The translations under genes and the position numbers were made by a program. 64,000 nucleotides of DNA, from the NCBI RefSeq assembly GCF_017562075.2, contig NC_054085.1:10014259-10078258 (forward strand), given 5' to 3'. Each line of letters starts with the position of its first letter. The first letter of the stretch is position 1. Below, piece by piece: positions 13,501 to 26,478 of this stretch. This DNA comes from Anopheles merus (lineage: Eukaryota; Arthropoda; Insecta; Diptera; Culicidae). A model generated the notes under the pieces. The model saw only the letters and a list, made by a program, of their open reading frames with translations. It ran no database searches and was not told the origin of the DNA.

Positions 13501-15233
13501 AAGTTAGCTGAAGCTTGCAAAACGGACTAGAATTTCCGGAACGCACTTGAGAGCGCTACCGTTTTCTCGTTTGTTTTGAAATATAAATTATAATTGCACG
13601 ACAATATTGTTCGCCATATCAGTCTTGCAAATTAACCTTTCTCGCTTCTTTTTCCGTCTCGCAGTTCCGTCGCACCTTCAAAATGAAAAAAAGCCTTACG
13701 GTAGAACTACAACATCCATCTAACCACAGCAGGGAAAACTATTTCCCGAAACCGTCAAAAATGCCGACTGCGAAACAAAATTCTTCCCAACCGGAACCGA
13801 GCTAACAAGGCAAACGTTGCTAACGAAGCAAAACCGACCTTGCCTTCCTGCTTTGGGCGTGGGACCGTCGGTTGGAGCGCTTTCGTTGATTAGCACCGTC
13901 CAGCACAAAACGGACCGTGTCCAATTCCCGGTACAGACCTACGGCTTGTATCGAACCTGTTCGTTTGCAAATGTCGCTTCGTCTGTGTGTCTGGGTCTGT
14001 GTTTGACGGTGTCAAACCATTGCCTGGTGAGTTGAACCGGAAAAGACGAGAAGGGCGGTATCAACATTCTGAGAACAAGCGACAAACCCCCCAACCGCTT
14101 GCTTGTTCGGACAGCAATGGACAGCTGCGAGCGACAATTTTTCATTCGCCCAGCAAAACAAAACAAAACATGGTTCGGCGGGGGACTGGGTGAAACCAGT
14201 AAAAACAAATTCTCATTCCCACTCCGGCACGGTGCAAAAGGATTTGTCCCCACCGCACCACGCCGGGGTGGACCATGATGTGAAATATTTCATTTGCTTT
14301 CGCGACGCTGGTGCAAAATATTTTCGCCTCTCCGGTGGATTGCCACGGTGGAGACGGTGAAACTTTATTTTACCGCACTCTGTGGGGCAGGAGGTGGAAG
14401 AGGGGAGAGTGACCACGTGGGGAAGGATTTGGACTCTTGTTCTTTTATCCATTTGCACCGATGTTGTGTGTGTATGGGTGTGAGTGGTTTTTTTTGTTTA
14501 ATATTTTTCTTGCAGCTTATTTCAACCCCGTTGACGCTTATGGTCTGTTCTTGTCGCACGACACATGATCAAACACAGACACACACAGCGGCACACAAAT
14601 ATGAATCAGTTGGGATGTTATTTCAGTTGTTTCTTGTTTTTTCCTCCCCCTTGCGGTCGGTGGGGCACATTTTTCCGCCATTTTGCCGTTGTCCGTTCCA
14701 TTCGTCGCGAGGTTCAATTTGCATTCGCATTCTGTTGATTCAATTTCCCATTGCGGATCGCTTTTCCCGAGCGCTCTCCGGTCGAGAGTCATGTCAGTTG
14801 GTCTTGTGCGTTGGTGAAAATGAACTCTTCTCCCACCCAAGCCCACTTCTTGGGACGCGCACAAAATCCCATTCGTACTACATCCGACACGAGCCGGGCT
14901 AGTCGTGGGTTAAACTAACGAGAACGAAAGGCTTGGGATATGTCGTCCACATGTCCTTCTGCTTGACCAGTGCACCCGGACAGATCGGGTTAGCGGTTTG
15001 GCTGCAGAGCAAACCGACACGAAACGTGCACGAATATCAGTCGCTCCCGGAAGTTTCGTTCGTTTTTGCACTTCCGGGTCGGCTTGTACACTTTGCGGTT
15101 GTTGTTTTTTTTTCTTTCCTGGTAGCGCAAAAGAGCAAACGAACGAAAACGAGAAGAAGGGAAGCAAAGAAATTGAAGAGAGTGGGAAAAACAAAGGTTT
15201 GCCATGTGCCAATGATGAGCTTTTCGTACTTAC

Positions 15234-15411
15234 CGCTTCGGTGTGGATCGGATGGACAGCAAAGAGGACGCCGGCCAGTATGGCAAAGTTTTGCCGCAGG
15301 CCCGCGATCGTGAGGCAGACGCGCGTGAACAGCACGGTGGCGGCGGCATGCAGCGCCACGTTTGTCGCATGAAACCAGACGGAGCGCAGACCGAAGGTCA
15401 GATAGTTGAGG
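15234..15411 (-). CDS. Tmtc: TMTC exon 2, copy A
   Basis: This exon is 178 nt with the same splice sites as copy B: acceptor ccactag|cctcaac at 15411 and donor gaagcg|gtaagt at 15233. It encodes LNYLTFGLRSVWFHATNVAL through LFAVHPIHTEA, a membrane-spanning segment followed by the HPIHTEA motif of the TMTC core. Its protein sequence is identical to copy B, with one synonymous difference. Inserted as a second exon downstream of exon 3 copy B it would keep frame, because exon 3 ends in GG and this exon starts with C (GGC, Gly). A gene predictor would therefore accept a false transcript with exons 2-3-2-3. I consider it the same exon as 33896-34073, seen twice because of unmerged contigs. Confidence 0.92.
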
Positions 15412-16289
15412 CTAGTGGTGTGGTGGGGAAAGTAGAAAGAAAAAAAAGGTCATATAGCAGCATTAACACGTGCGGTCGGTGGAAACGTAAAGCAATGATG
15501 ATGTAGGACAACACGGGAGATTTATAGCATTTTTAAATGAGTTGAATTCATTCTGGCTTTGAGGTATTATATTTGCGATCAATAGTTTTAGTAATTAGTA
15601 TGAAACAATCTTCTATTCTTGCATGTGCCTAAAAAATACTTTATTTAAGAAAAACTAAGAATTTTCTTATGCAAATACCAAATTACTTTAAATTTGCAGC
15701 TCTCAAATGTTACAGAAAACCTGTAATTGTCTGTAATTGTCACCTTCGTGAATAAATTATTTTTATCTGTCTTTTACAGTCGTTTTCATTCATGAAACCC
15801 CTTAGCATTCAAGTTTGTGTTTCACTTTGCTTCTAGATGTCTCGAAATTTACTCCGAACATATTGGCTGGTATCATTGAATCCGTTCATAGCGAGAACAT
15901 AACGTGCTCATTCAGAATTCTAGGGATGGAAAAACATCATGTACCCGTTACTACAACCCCGCTGTACATTACTACAGCAACCATCTACGATTGGATTCAA
16001 TGCTATCAGCCATGATATTTTACCTTTCCTTATCTTGCAATGATTAAGGTTTCCATTAAAAGAAAATACGACCTTTATTGTCGTCTGTTTATTCATCTTT
16101 CATAGATCTGAAAGAATATTTAAGGAAATTGTGTTGACAACGTCCTATTCAACAAAAAGATGTCAAAATATATCCTGATTTGTTATTAAGGCGTGAAAAA
16201 GTCGTATTAGGCATGAGCTGTCGACTATATTCCCCAATTATTGCTTCTCGGCTGCCAGTTTTGGCTGTGCTGTGCTTTTAATGTCTGGA

Positions 16290-16470
16290 ATCCATTCCAG
16301 GGGCCGTGGTGCAATCGAAAGCATGCACGATGTAACAACATGACCGTCGTGCGTTCAAGCCTCATATAGGCCTCCTCTATATGAGTAGCCAAGTCTGACC
16401 ATCCCACTGTGTGGTACTAAATAGGTCTCGGTAGCCTGTAAAGGCCGCAGTGCTGCGAAATGGCATGAGA
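16290..16470 (+). mobile_element. tRNA-derived SINE, copy A
   Basis: An A-box-like gtggtgcaatcgaaagc (about 16307) is followed at tRNA-like spacing by a B-box-like gcgttcaagcctc (16351). A downstream body contains agcctgtaaaggcc (about 16433). That body motif is shared with the element at 55020-55215, so they are probably one family. The 3' end is not sharply defined. Mosquito SINEs of this tRNA-related type are well known. Confidence 0.65.
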
Positions 16471-16622
16471 ATCGCGAGATGTTCACCAATGAAACCAATG
16501 AACATATCCGTGATAACTTGATGCTCATTGCTGATACTCAATAAAAGTGCGCCATGACATGCCAAACACGGAATACGAGTGCTTGTGTCCATCGCGATAC
16601 TCTGACTGACAAGCTAAGCGTA

Positions 16623-17200
16623 ATGCCGGCACAAGCAAAATCAAGATTTTTGTGGTTTTTAACAGTGTTTCCATATGTCAATGTTTCAGTCACCAACACT
16701 CATGACTGAAACGAAGCTCAAATCAGCTCACGTACACAACTGAGATGATCTGAGGTGAGACTTAAACATTATATCTATGCCCCCTCATGTCGTCTTCGTG
16801 ACCGACCCCCACTCCTTATTCCTTCTCACCAAACTCGACATGGCCAGAATGACCCTTTCTTGCGCGCTCTTTCTGCATTCAACGACTCGTATCTCTTATT
16901 CGACTTCAACGTCTCAGTTTCCCAATTCCGCTCCCGTTTTCGTGACTCCTTATCCCATATGTTTCCCTAGATTATAAGAACACATTTGTAAAACCCTAGA
17001 GGCCAACGTATTATTAAATAAATAATAATAATAAAATAATATAATTTGATGGATCAATTATAATCTTGGTGACATAGCACCCAACTATTGGCCACTCACT
17101 TGGTCACGACATTTCTGTACTGTCGACCAACTGTTTGCGTCTCACCTCTGATCATCACAGTAGAGCTCGTGACGCTGACAAATTTTGTTTCAGCCGGCAT
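16623..17200. repeat. Decayed inverted repeat around the LINE fragment
   Basis: The left arm atgatctgaggtgagac (16745-16761) is mirrored by gtctcacctctgatcat (17139-17155). Outer matches tgccggc (16623-16629) and gccggca (17193-17199) extend the pairing. The arms enclose the possible LINE 3' end. It may be an old TIR element with a nested insertion. Copy B carries the same structure at about 35283-35860. Confidence 0.4.
16755..17045 (+). mobile_element. Possible 3' end of a non-LTR retrotransposon, copy A
   Basis: The open frame 16755-16970 ends LRALSAFNDSYLLFDFNVSV, then SQFRSRFRDSL. This resembles the C-terminal tail of LINE reverse transcriptases (a 'FN...DF..S...F+' pattern). After the stop there are about 45 bases, then an AT-rich aaataaataataataataaa tail (17015-17045). 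Only the C-terminus is present, as in 5'-truncated LINE insertions. The family is not assigned. Confidence 0.45.
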
Positions 17201-19032
17201 TTTTCAGCAGAATGTGTAAATTAATGTCTCGAATGTTTTTGTCAAACATTCATCGTCTCAAGAGAGAAAAAAGGTTGTTCTTGAAGTATGACGCTTAAGT
17301 TATCCATTATCTATTCCAAGATCTTGTGAAGGGGACCAAACATGGGTGACTTTGAGGCCACATTTGTTACCGACCGTTATATTTCAGCAGCTTCTACCTT
17401 CTGCTGGAGTATGACGATTTCTCGTAAATAAACTTGATGTTTGGTCTACGGAGTTTTAAAGCAGCTCTTTCTTTTCCTGTAAATAACTTTCATAATTGGA
17501 GATGATATCAAAAAGCAGGACATTTGATTATATTTGTCAAGGATTGATTCCTGTAAAATGCAACACTTTCTATCATGGGTTAGTTATGGAATTTATTCAC
17601 AATGTACACATATCAGTAATACACTTCAGGGCGTCGAGTGAGACAAAGGAACTATTGTAACCGTACCATCTCCTCCACAGGTGAACATACCTTCCACAAA
17701 CCATATACCTCTAGCTAACACATGATCTTACACCATGCATTTGAATTTCTCGGTACAGGTTACTGGAAGCAGTCTTCATGTCGGAAATTTGAAGCATAAA
17801 GCTGCAAGCACGTAGCTAAGACTGTATGTTTCATACCGGAAAACAATAGATGTTGTAATAATTCACAATATCTAATCAATCATCAGCACATCGGCTTCCA
17901 AAGTCCCTATGCATACGACCCTAGCCAGGTGCGTCAATACGATACCACTCGAACTGGACAAAATGTACTGGAACACGCATCGAGCGAAGGAAATCAATCG
18001 GTGGTAATTAATAGCTAGCCAGCGCTCACCAAACCAATAGCACCGATCAATCTGCTCCGTCCAACACACACGAGCTAGCGTCTTGCGCGGAACATTGCAC
18101 TAGAGTTCAATAAATAAGCCAAACAAGCGATCACAACCACGACCGCTTTGGCCGAGAGTTATGACACAAGTCAAATAGCACAGCGCACTGGGAGAGCCTT
18201 GGGTAAACAATAAAGGGGATGGAATGGAGGGGGGTGCTTCGATGAGGAGCAATGCGTTAAAGCGTTCGCCGGCACGCCCTGGAGTGCCACCGCGGTGAGG
18301 ACGGTCGCGCGTAACAATAACAATTGCAAACTGCAACCTTCTGGTTCTTGGGAAATGTGCATGAACACACATATACCGACAGGTACAAACCACACATGCA
18401 CACACACATATAAATCGAACTGTGGAAAACGGATGTTGTTCTCACCATACCCACCCGCCCACCCGTGGTGGGTGGTGGGAAAAGTTACTGGCGAAGGAAA
18501 TGTGCTGCCACTAAATGGTTTCTCCCTTTATCGCCGCCTTCATGCGCCTCGATCGGTATCGACCCCGGTGTGTACGAGTTTGTGGCATTGTTTGGCCGTG
18601 GCAGCCGTAAAGCTGAAACATTAACCGATTTAGTCTACATGACCGCAAATGGCTTACCGATTCCGGGTTCGGGTGGGTGGATGGGTGGGTCTTGGTGCGA
18701 CCAAACCGGGCACACAATTTATGGCACATGAAGGGGTTCGGTTTCCGGCGTTTTGCCCGGCTTCAACCCGTGCTTCGCTGCACATAAGCGGTATTTAGCA
18801 ACGGGGCCACAGTCAGCACGGCAGCGTGTGCGTCCGGTTGAGAGCTTCCTTTCTCTCGCCCCTTTGCATCTTGCCTCTGTACACTACTCTTTACACTGTT
18901 TTCCCTATTTCCTGCTTCCCTTGCCCGGGCGCGCACGCCGTTGAAGCATGAAAAGTCTTTATTTATTCATCCGTACGCACGCAGATCGATTCAATACCCC
19001 CAGACCGTTGGCCATTGCTCGACGGGGTTTTT

Positions 19033-19033
<1 letters not shown>

Positions 19034-19071
<38 letters not shown>
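19034..19071. repeat. (CA)n microsatellite, copy A, longer allele
   Basis: About 19 CA units; copy B at 37692-37711 has about 10. The flanking ctcactctct differs as well. Confidence 0.92.
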
Positions 19072-19074
<3 letters not shown>

Positions 19075-19437
19075 ACTCACACACACTCTCTCACAGTATA
19101 ACAGAGAAAGCGAGCTCGCTGGAGGCCGCTTCCCGTTATCGTTTTGATTTTATTGCCAACTTAATTGCTATCTAGATTTATGTTTACACGTTATGAATTT
19201 CCTTCCGGTTTTGTGGGAAGCTGGTTCCCCCCACTGCCTCTCCATCAGCAGACATTCTTCCCTACCCTCGGGGTACGTTACCGTCTGACCGGTCGGACCG
19301 GTTTGACAATCTAAATCACTGCATTCCCGAGACCGTCGGTTTTCCCCGGGCTGATTGATGGTCTGTGTGTATTTGTATGTGTGTTTGTGAGGCGAGTCCG
19401 CACGTCTCGTAGATCAAGATTCGTCCGGGATACGATA

Positions 19438-19460
19438 TGTGTGTGTGTGTGTGTGTGTGT
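19438..19460. repeat. (GT)n microsatellite, copy A
   Basis: A GT run; copy B at about 38077-38097 is shorter. Confidence 0.85.
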
Positions 19461-22400
19461 TGATTGGCGCCAACATCATGGAATGACCTGCCCGAGACTG
19501 TCAGACACATCTCGGACCGAGTCCTAATTGTGAAACGAGCGACGGCTTTGCTGCTGCAATATACGACCCTTCCCGCGTGAAGGATTGTGTAAGGATGGAT
19601 GTATGAATTGCTGGGCGGTTGCCATCACCATCGTGCTCCATCGTGATTGAATCCATTTCAATAATGAACCATAAATTGTTGCGCTTCACTTCCACGCAAA
19701 AGCTCGCCCTTCAGTGGAAGTTTAATGATGGGCAGTAGCTTTGCTATGTTATTTTAAATGTGTTTGTTGTTTGTTGCTGCGATGGACAGTTTTGTCAGAC
19801 AGGTTTTTTCTTTTCATGATATTTTTTTTACAGTTCAATCGATCAGAATTTAATTTTTTTTGTTTGATATAATTTAGAAACAATAGCAATTCTGTTTTCA
19901 AACTGCACGTTTAACTATTGTATTACATTGAATCAAAATCATTAGAAAACCTAAAAAATGTAAATCTTCCAAAACAAATAAAGAAACAATTGGATATATA
20001 TTATTTTGTAAATCCATTTGGTTCCTTTTTTTAAATTATTAATTTATATGATAAAATGTGTTTGATTCTCAAAACTGATTATGCATTAAATCACATTTAA
20101 AATCCATCCTACAAATTCCATTTCAATTTTGCATTCTCCCCTTTTTGTGATGTGTGCACGAAATTGTTATTAAACATTACACGTTACACGATTCCGTTCT
20201 CGAACCAACCAACAACTTATGTATGTGTGTGTGTGTGCCCGAGTAAAACACACACCAAACTTTCCTTTCCTTACTCGCTACAGAACTCTTCGTGTGTTGT
20301 GCAAAGCCAAAGTTTCCCTTACAGCCGCGCTCTTCGTTATATGCATTCTCGCAGTTCGTCCCAACAACTTCGACTTTGACTTTGCACAGGCTCAACGGCT
20401 GCAATGCCACTTACTCATAAGCTTCAATATTAATTAAATTCCACGCTGTATCACACACACACACACGCACGCTACATGTACGCATGCAGGGAAAGACAAG
20501 GGCTGGCTCGTGCGCTCTCGGGAAACTTGCTCTTAATAATTCCATCTCGATTCCAGCTCAACCATCTTTCCTCTTTCCTGCCCATCCCAAAATCAAAGTC
20601 AATCAGAGCCACTCGAGTGTGTATGTGTGTGCGATCTCGTCCTCTTGAACAGTACAGCGAAGGGGGCCGAATTTTCGAAATGCTTGCTACCGAAGTTTAG
20701 TAACAACTGACTGTACTACGTCGATGATGCTCGTGGATGCTCTTGTTGGCCAGGCCATATCGACAGAGTGGATTATTTCAATGCCCCGTGTGAATGCTAC
20801 CGAGGCCAGTAGTGACGGTGGTAGCTTGTTTGGAAGAAAACCGCAACCACTATTATGCACGCGCTCTGTGCTAAATTACTGGTTGATTATATTTCATTAT
20901 GCGTGCTGTAACGATAAGCTGCGGCGAAGGATGGCAAGCGAAGGAGTTGTAAAGTGCGGGCAGTGTGCCATGTTGCATTGTACCGAACGGAGCAAAGTGT
21001 TTGAAAATTGATGAATTAATTATTATGCATACAGGGAAGCGTTTTCTCAGCGTGCAAAGGGAAACCATTGCAGTGGTAGCGGAAAGGTTTGCAACCGGGT
21101 TCGATTGCAAGTGGTGATGATTGTGCGGAAGTGGAACCATCAAATACTAATTGAAAAGTTTGTTTAGGATCTGTAAATGATAGTTTTAATTTTAAATAAA
21201 CAAGGCATGCTTATGAGTAGCTGCTTTTAAAACAACAAGGAGTTGTTTAAATCGTAATTCTAAAACCTAATGCAGATTTCCAATTGGGCTACCTATATGG
21301 ATCTCACTTGGAAGTATGGTGAAGAATGGTAAGAGCAAAGTTAACATAGATCATCTTGTTTATTCCATATTTTTTTACTGTTTAGCTGAAGTGGGACACT
21401 TGTACTTTCAAACACTTCAAACGAATGAACGAATGTGTGAATGTTGAGCGAGTTGTTGACTGATTTTCGAGTTGGGTTAATATCGTCTAAAACTTAACAA
21501 AACATACAGGGTCTACCAGGAGTTCTAATAGGTGTGAAACACTTTAAAGATAATAATTATTCAATAACTATTGACTCTTTCTTGAAAATTGAACCCAGAG
21601 TCCCAAAACTATGAGAACCGCTGGAAAATCCTGTATTTATTTTATTCAATAACACAAAAGTACATTTATGCCCGGGGATTAAGCACTAAGCAAATTAAGG
21701 TGCCAGAAAAAGGGGCCAACCCTCACTCACAAGTACATTTGTTTCTGAATTTATCTCTAGCTTAGAATTCCTCTTACAACTTTTCACTTGACACTTTAGA
21801 ACATTCGTGTTAATTGTTTGTGCCATTGTTTGTGTTAAGTGATATGATGAGCTTTTTCTATTTCGAGACCAAAAACCAGTTATTTTCTATTCGTATTGTT
21901 AATAACCCTGTCACTAACTTGCTCAATGCACTCATGGACTAACCAGAACTATTCAACTTCTGAAGAAGTTAGTGTTTTTGGTTTCAAATTATCAATGTTT
22001 TCAAATATACTACATTTAAACAACGCAGCAAAAGGACTCTTCAACAACTATAACAAACAATATTCTACAGTTCTATCTTGAAGACGTTTAAAGTTCTCAA
22101 CAACATTTAAGCTCGTCTTAAAAACTGCACATGCCAGATTGTAGGTATTGATTTCTTATTTATTTATTTTTGTTTTCATTTATTTTTTTTGTTCATAGTG
22201 TATCGAAATAAAAATTTAATTTTGTCCAGAATTCTGAAAGTTGTTTAATAATTAAGTTAAATAAAGTTTTAATGATATTACAATGACAGTCAAACAAAGA
22301 ATAAACAACAGCAATGAAAAAGATTTTGAAACACTTGATGGTTGGCTTGACTATTATCTAGATACACTACTTACATACAATCTTGATTGCTTACATACAA

Positions 22401-23379
22401 TCTTAAACAGGTACGGAAATACATCAACCCAGCTAGTAAATGTTCTTCAGACGAAAACTTAAAATGAAAGCTTTTTAACTTTAACACAGGAGAGCTACAA
22501 TTATGACGCGCCTAAAGCTGGATGTAAATCCTTGTTTTTAATAACTTGAACTAACTTTACTACACCCAGAGCATCAAGCAAGACAAAATTAGCGCTCAGA
22601 TAACAGATCTCTCGTAATAAGCGCTATAAATCAAATCATCAAATTACGCCCAAACAAAATCTGCTCACACCAACCAACGCGCCTGATCAACCTGAGCGGC
22701 CCCAACTACCCTTGGGGCATCTTCCCGTGGCGCGATTGTCAATTATTATGACTCCATTTTTACAAGCACACAGCTTCAGCACTCTCTCCCTCTTATTCCC
22801 GCATCGAGTGACTCGTAATCATCCCCCAATTTTGATTGCAAATGTCTCAATAGAGTGTAAAATTAAATGGCTACTCGCACAGACACATTCACACCCACAA
22901 TGCTCCTGTACAACAACATCCAATCACCGACACGAATGCTTTTCACTTGTACATCGCACGCTCGGAACTGCTCTAGCATCGGACAGTAGCTAATACGGTT
23001 GTTTGTGCTTACGCGACGGTCTCCGCTTTGATGTGCGCTGGTGGACTCATCCTAATGAGCCATTTGGTCGTTGGGGTCACCTTTGCTGCTGCAGGTTTTC
23101 CTGCTGTTGACGCTTTTCTTCCAAAATAATCACTTATCTAGAGCATGGGCCAGTAGTTCCATATCGTGTTTTTTTTGCGGGTGATGGTCACAAAAGCCCC
23201 AAGTTCTCTAGTTTTTTTTGCTCCAAGTCTCATTACATGAAAGTAGGGGAAAGGAATATTTTTTGTGCCTCTAGTCGTCCATTAGGCAAACCCAAGAGCC
23301 CTCGTCTGCGAAGCACCTACACGGAACAACCATTTTCGTTGCATCTAATTTCCCACAAACACCACTCTGTGTCACCGAT

Positions 23380-23382
<3 letters not shown>

Positions 23383-23412
<30 letters not shown>
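23383..23412. repeat. (CA)n microsatellite, copy A
   Basis: A perfect CA run; copy B at about 42013-42041. Confidence 0.88.
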
Positions 23413-23413
<1 letters not shown>

Positions 23414-24400
23414 CCTTCTTTCCTCCACTGTGGGACGACCGTTTGCCTGGCGCTGATTTGAATAGTTACTATAATTAAGGTCATTTCTGGGTGCCTTTCT
23501 GCCTTCCCCGGGGACGCCCGTGGAAAACTGCGCCAAAGCGTTGCGCTTTTTTTTCCTTTTCCAACCGACGGGTCTAACGCTAATGATAATGATTTTTACT
23601 TTTTGGGCTGTAATTAACACTGAGCCCTCCTCCCCAGCTACCGAATCTCCTTCGAATTTGTTTTTCCTCGTCCGCACAGAGCGCGTTTCCTGTCTCGCCC
23701 CTTTTCATCTCTCCGGCGGGGGGCATAATGTGTTCCGGAACCGTTGTGGCGTCGGAGGAAGGATGTCGGTGCCGGTTACCAAGCTCAATCGATGATGTTA
23801 TCGTTAATGAATCTATTAACGATCAACGACGCATTCGGTAAGGCTTCTTCTAGGCTAGTGGGTTCCGTACCGCAGTCGAAACCACGACTGCATCGACAGC
23901 GCTACAGGAGCCGAAAAGTGTTGGGCGAAACTTTTCCCTCGCCCTCTATTTTGGTGTGGTAAAAATGGGTGGATAGGTAGGTAGCTTCGGTCACCGGTAC
24001 ACGGTACACGTGACAACAGCGCCACCATCGACGCAAATGCCGCACACAGCTGCAAGTTTTGGAGCAAATTAAGAACGCACGCGGCACTGTAGTTGACGTT
24101 GTTTGTCCCCGGGATGCACCATTCACTTCACTCTGCTTCGGCATCGCTTTCGAGTGGCGGGATGGCTGAACTTTTTCCAGCTAAATGCGGCCACTTGCAC
24201 TGACAGCTTTATGGCGTTTATGGTGACCCTGCTGATTTATACGCTCATGGTCTTTCATTAAACACCTCCCGCATTGACCCGAGCCCTGGTACACTTTTGC
24301 CGCCTGGTTTGGTGGGAAGGGAAAAAGTCACACAGGCCGCTCGGGTTGGTAGAGTTTTTGGGCACCATTTTTGGAAAGCTACGATTAAGTCCACCCGTCC

Positions 24401-24500
24401 NNNNNNNNNNNNNNNNNNNNNNNNNNNNNNNNNNNNNNNNNNNNNNNNNNNNNNNNNNNNNNNNNNNNNNNNNNNNNNNNNNNNNNNNNNNNNNNNNNNN
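24401..24500. other. Assembly gap of exactly 100 N
   Basis: One hundred N characters is a conventional scaffold placeholder of unknown size. The sequence on the left (up to 24400) continues in copy B at 43029. The sequence on the right (from 24501) is preceded in copy A by 5772. The gap is therefore most likely of negative length, with the two contigs overlapping. Confidence 0.97.
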
Positions 24501-25228
24501 CTCCAACAAGAAATGAGAATAAGCGAGCTAGTGAAAACGCACCGAGCCAAACTTTTAACACCTTTTATGCCCCTTGCCAAAAAAAGGAGTTCCCGCCGGT
24601 GGTCAAATAACACATCTTTATCTCTTCATCGTGGGCGGTACGTACAAGCCCGTTTCTTGCCAACGATCGCTCTATCACTTTTGCCAAACTGACACGTGGA
24701 TGTGTTGTGTGGTTAATCCATCCAGGCATTGAGGAAGCTCCGTACCGTCGGACCATGTGCGCGCGGAATGGAGCAACTTTTTGCCATGGACGACCGTCCG
24801 GGGAGAGATCACGGACAGCCGCCGCTGCTCGGCTAGAATACAGATGCATGCTTGACCTCTTTTTGACGTGTGGGATTCATGCCTGTACTTTCCCAAGGGG
24901 GCCGGTTGGTTCGGGATAGTTTTCCCGGGCAGCGGCTGCACAAGAGCAAGACAACAACCAAACTTTCACTCAAGATGAGGGAACTATCCTTCGAGAATCG
25001 TTTCGTAAATTGAAACGTTTTGAGTTGCCGTTCCTGCTGAGCGGTGGTGCGGATGTGCTAGGGCGTAAATCGTAAGCGCTTGCTGGCGAGCGGCTTTTCA
25101 TGAGTGGATTTGTGCTTTTTTCCATCTCTGTTTTTGTAGTTAAAGCCCGCCGTACGCACACTGCATAATGTCGGGAAGCTAAGCGTTGGGGAACCGGGGG
25201 GCACCATAACTGGAAGCGCCATACTTAC
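24501..25228 (-). other. TMTC intron 3, copy B fragment
   Basis: This is the duplicate of 5773-6501, the 5' end of intron 3 cut off by the gap. It is rich in small indels relative to copy A and has no separate content. Confidence 0.85.
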
Positions 25229-25305
25229 CCGTGGTAGACTAGCAGCGAAATTAGGAAGAATATACACGCAAACACATCGGCACGTCCCACCCGATTGCCC
25301 GTCAC
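25229..25305 (-). CDS. Tmtc: TMTC exon 3, copy B, with a 3-nt insertion in a conserved motif
   Basis: Acceptor ctgcag|gtg and donor gg|gtaagt match copy A, but this copy is 77 nt instead of 74. Where copy A reads VTGIVGRADVLAC, this copy reads VTGNRVGRADVFAC. A net 3-nt insertion splits the conserved VTGxVGRA motif, and a Leu codon becomes Phe. The exon is within about 800 bp of the N gap. Copy B there shows many one-base homopolymer differences from copy A. I therefore read the change as consensus error at a contig end, not as a functional variant. The frame stays open, so software will not flag it. Confidence 0.85.
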
Positions 25306-26440
25306 CTGCAGAAAAAAATGCGTGCAAAAGAAAAAGAAGAAGTTCAAGTTAGTTAGGAAGCTATGCTGTGGGAGGGCTTAAAATGTTAAGACATAAAATT
25401 TGAGATTGCCCCGAGCCTGGTGCGAAGCTGAGCACCCGGGGTCTTTTCGGCGCGTTGGACAACTGGCGGTACTGGCACTGGTCATAAATGGAATGGGTTG
25501 TTTCAGCATGCCAAAGGCGGCGCAAGGAATTTTAGAAGCCAGTGGGGAAGTTTAAAAAAATAACAACAACATAAAGAGCGAATGCTAAGGAAGCTAGCAA
25601 AAGTGAGCCGGCGATGTTAAAAATACCGCCATGATTGCGTCATGAAGCCAAAATGGCTAACGTACCGGCGCCGTTTAGGTTGGAACGGTCAATGGGGAAG
25701 TGATTTAATAGAAAGAGAAAGAAAGCGAAGAATTTAATTGCAGAAAGAAGAGTATGAGCAACAGAAACAAAAAACATCCCTCAAAAACACTATTGAATGC
25801 TGTGCGCTGTAACCTTTTGATAGGTCGATGGTGATGGAAGCAATAGAAGTTGAATTGTGTTCAAAGTTTTTAGTTCGATGTATTGTAATCCCAGTTAAAT
25901 ACTGAAATGTATAATTTAATTTGTGTTTTTCTGTCAGAAACTTCAACTGCGGGTACTGTAGAGATAGCAAAGCTTTTATTAAATGAGTGAAAATTTACAC
26001 AAATTTCTTCTTAACAATATCATCTATCGAAAGCCTTAAGATATGTTAAAGTATCATTCGTTTTTAAAATGGTTTTATATAATCGTATACAGGACCCTTT
26101 CACGATACCAGCCAGCTTTTTTTTGAATGGATTTACAGAATTATGTCGATACCGATCCAAAACCACACACAAAACTTGCCTGTGATTTTCAGACAAAATT
26201 ATTTCAGTTTCGAAGCTTTTATTAGAATCGAGTAACTGCTCGAAAATTAGTCAAGGTGGTGTTTATCTCAAGGGACTTAAAGAGAAAAGGTAGTGGAATT
26301 TTGAATCAAAGGGTTTGTAGACCAGATGGTCACATGTTCTATTGTTATAACCAAATTTGAACGTCACTATTTGACGAGACGAGAGAAACGTTTCTAAAAC
26401 AGGCTTTCTGGTAGCTTGACGAAATGAACAAAACACAATG

Positions 26441-26444
26441 GTAA

Positions 26445-26475
<31 letters not shown>

Positions 26476-26478
26476 ATA
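26441..26478. repeat. (TAAA)n microsatellite, copy B
   Basis: The counterpart of 7721-7759, with a one-base change at its left edge. Confidence 0.9.

Larger units (their letters stand above)
6576..15233 (-). other. TMTC intron 2, copy A (about 8.7 kb)
   Basis: This non-coding sequence lies between the exon 2 donor and the exon 3 acceptor. Stretches 7000-8500 and 10900-13650 are AT-rich. Stretches 8800-10600 and 13650-15200 are more GC-rich and produce many open frames on both strands without recognisable protein motifs. No transposable element was delimited here. Confidence 0.75.
5773..24400. repeat. 18.6 kb direct duplication, copy A (end of left contig)
   Basis: This segment matches 24501-43028 almost base for base. 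It begins exactly at the sequence that opens the right contig (ctccaacaagaaatgag) and runs to the last base before the Ns (ccacccgtcc). The last 300 bp show one-base indels against copy B, for example gagtggcggg versus gagttggcggg and gtgaccctgctg versus gtgaccgctg. The pattern is an unmerged overlap between neighbouring contigs, probably of two haplotypes. Confidence 0.95.
15412..24400 (-). other. TMTC intron 1, copy A part (3' end of the intron)
   Basis: This is the 3' 9 kb of intron 1, truncated by the contig end. It holds a SINE, a possible LINE 3' end inside a decayed inverted repeat, and several CA/GT tracts. The rest (17.2-18.2, 18.5-19.0, 19.7-22.7 kb) shows nothing identifiable beyond AT-rich sequence. 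Confidence 0.7.

Noticed and set aside
14294..14902. 202-codon open frame on the plus strand
   Set aside because: It is interrupted in copy B (shortened to 32953-33399) by a one-base difference in a C run, has no recognisable motif, and overlaps several frames in other phases.
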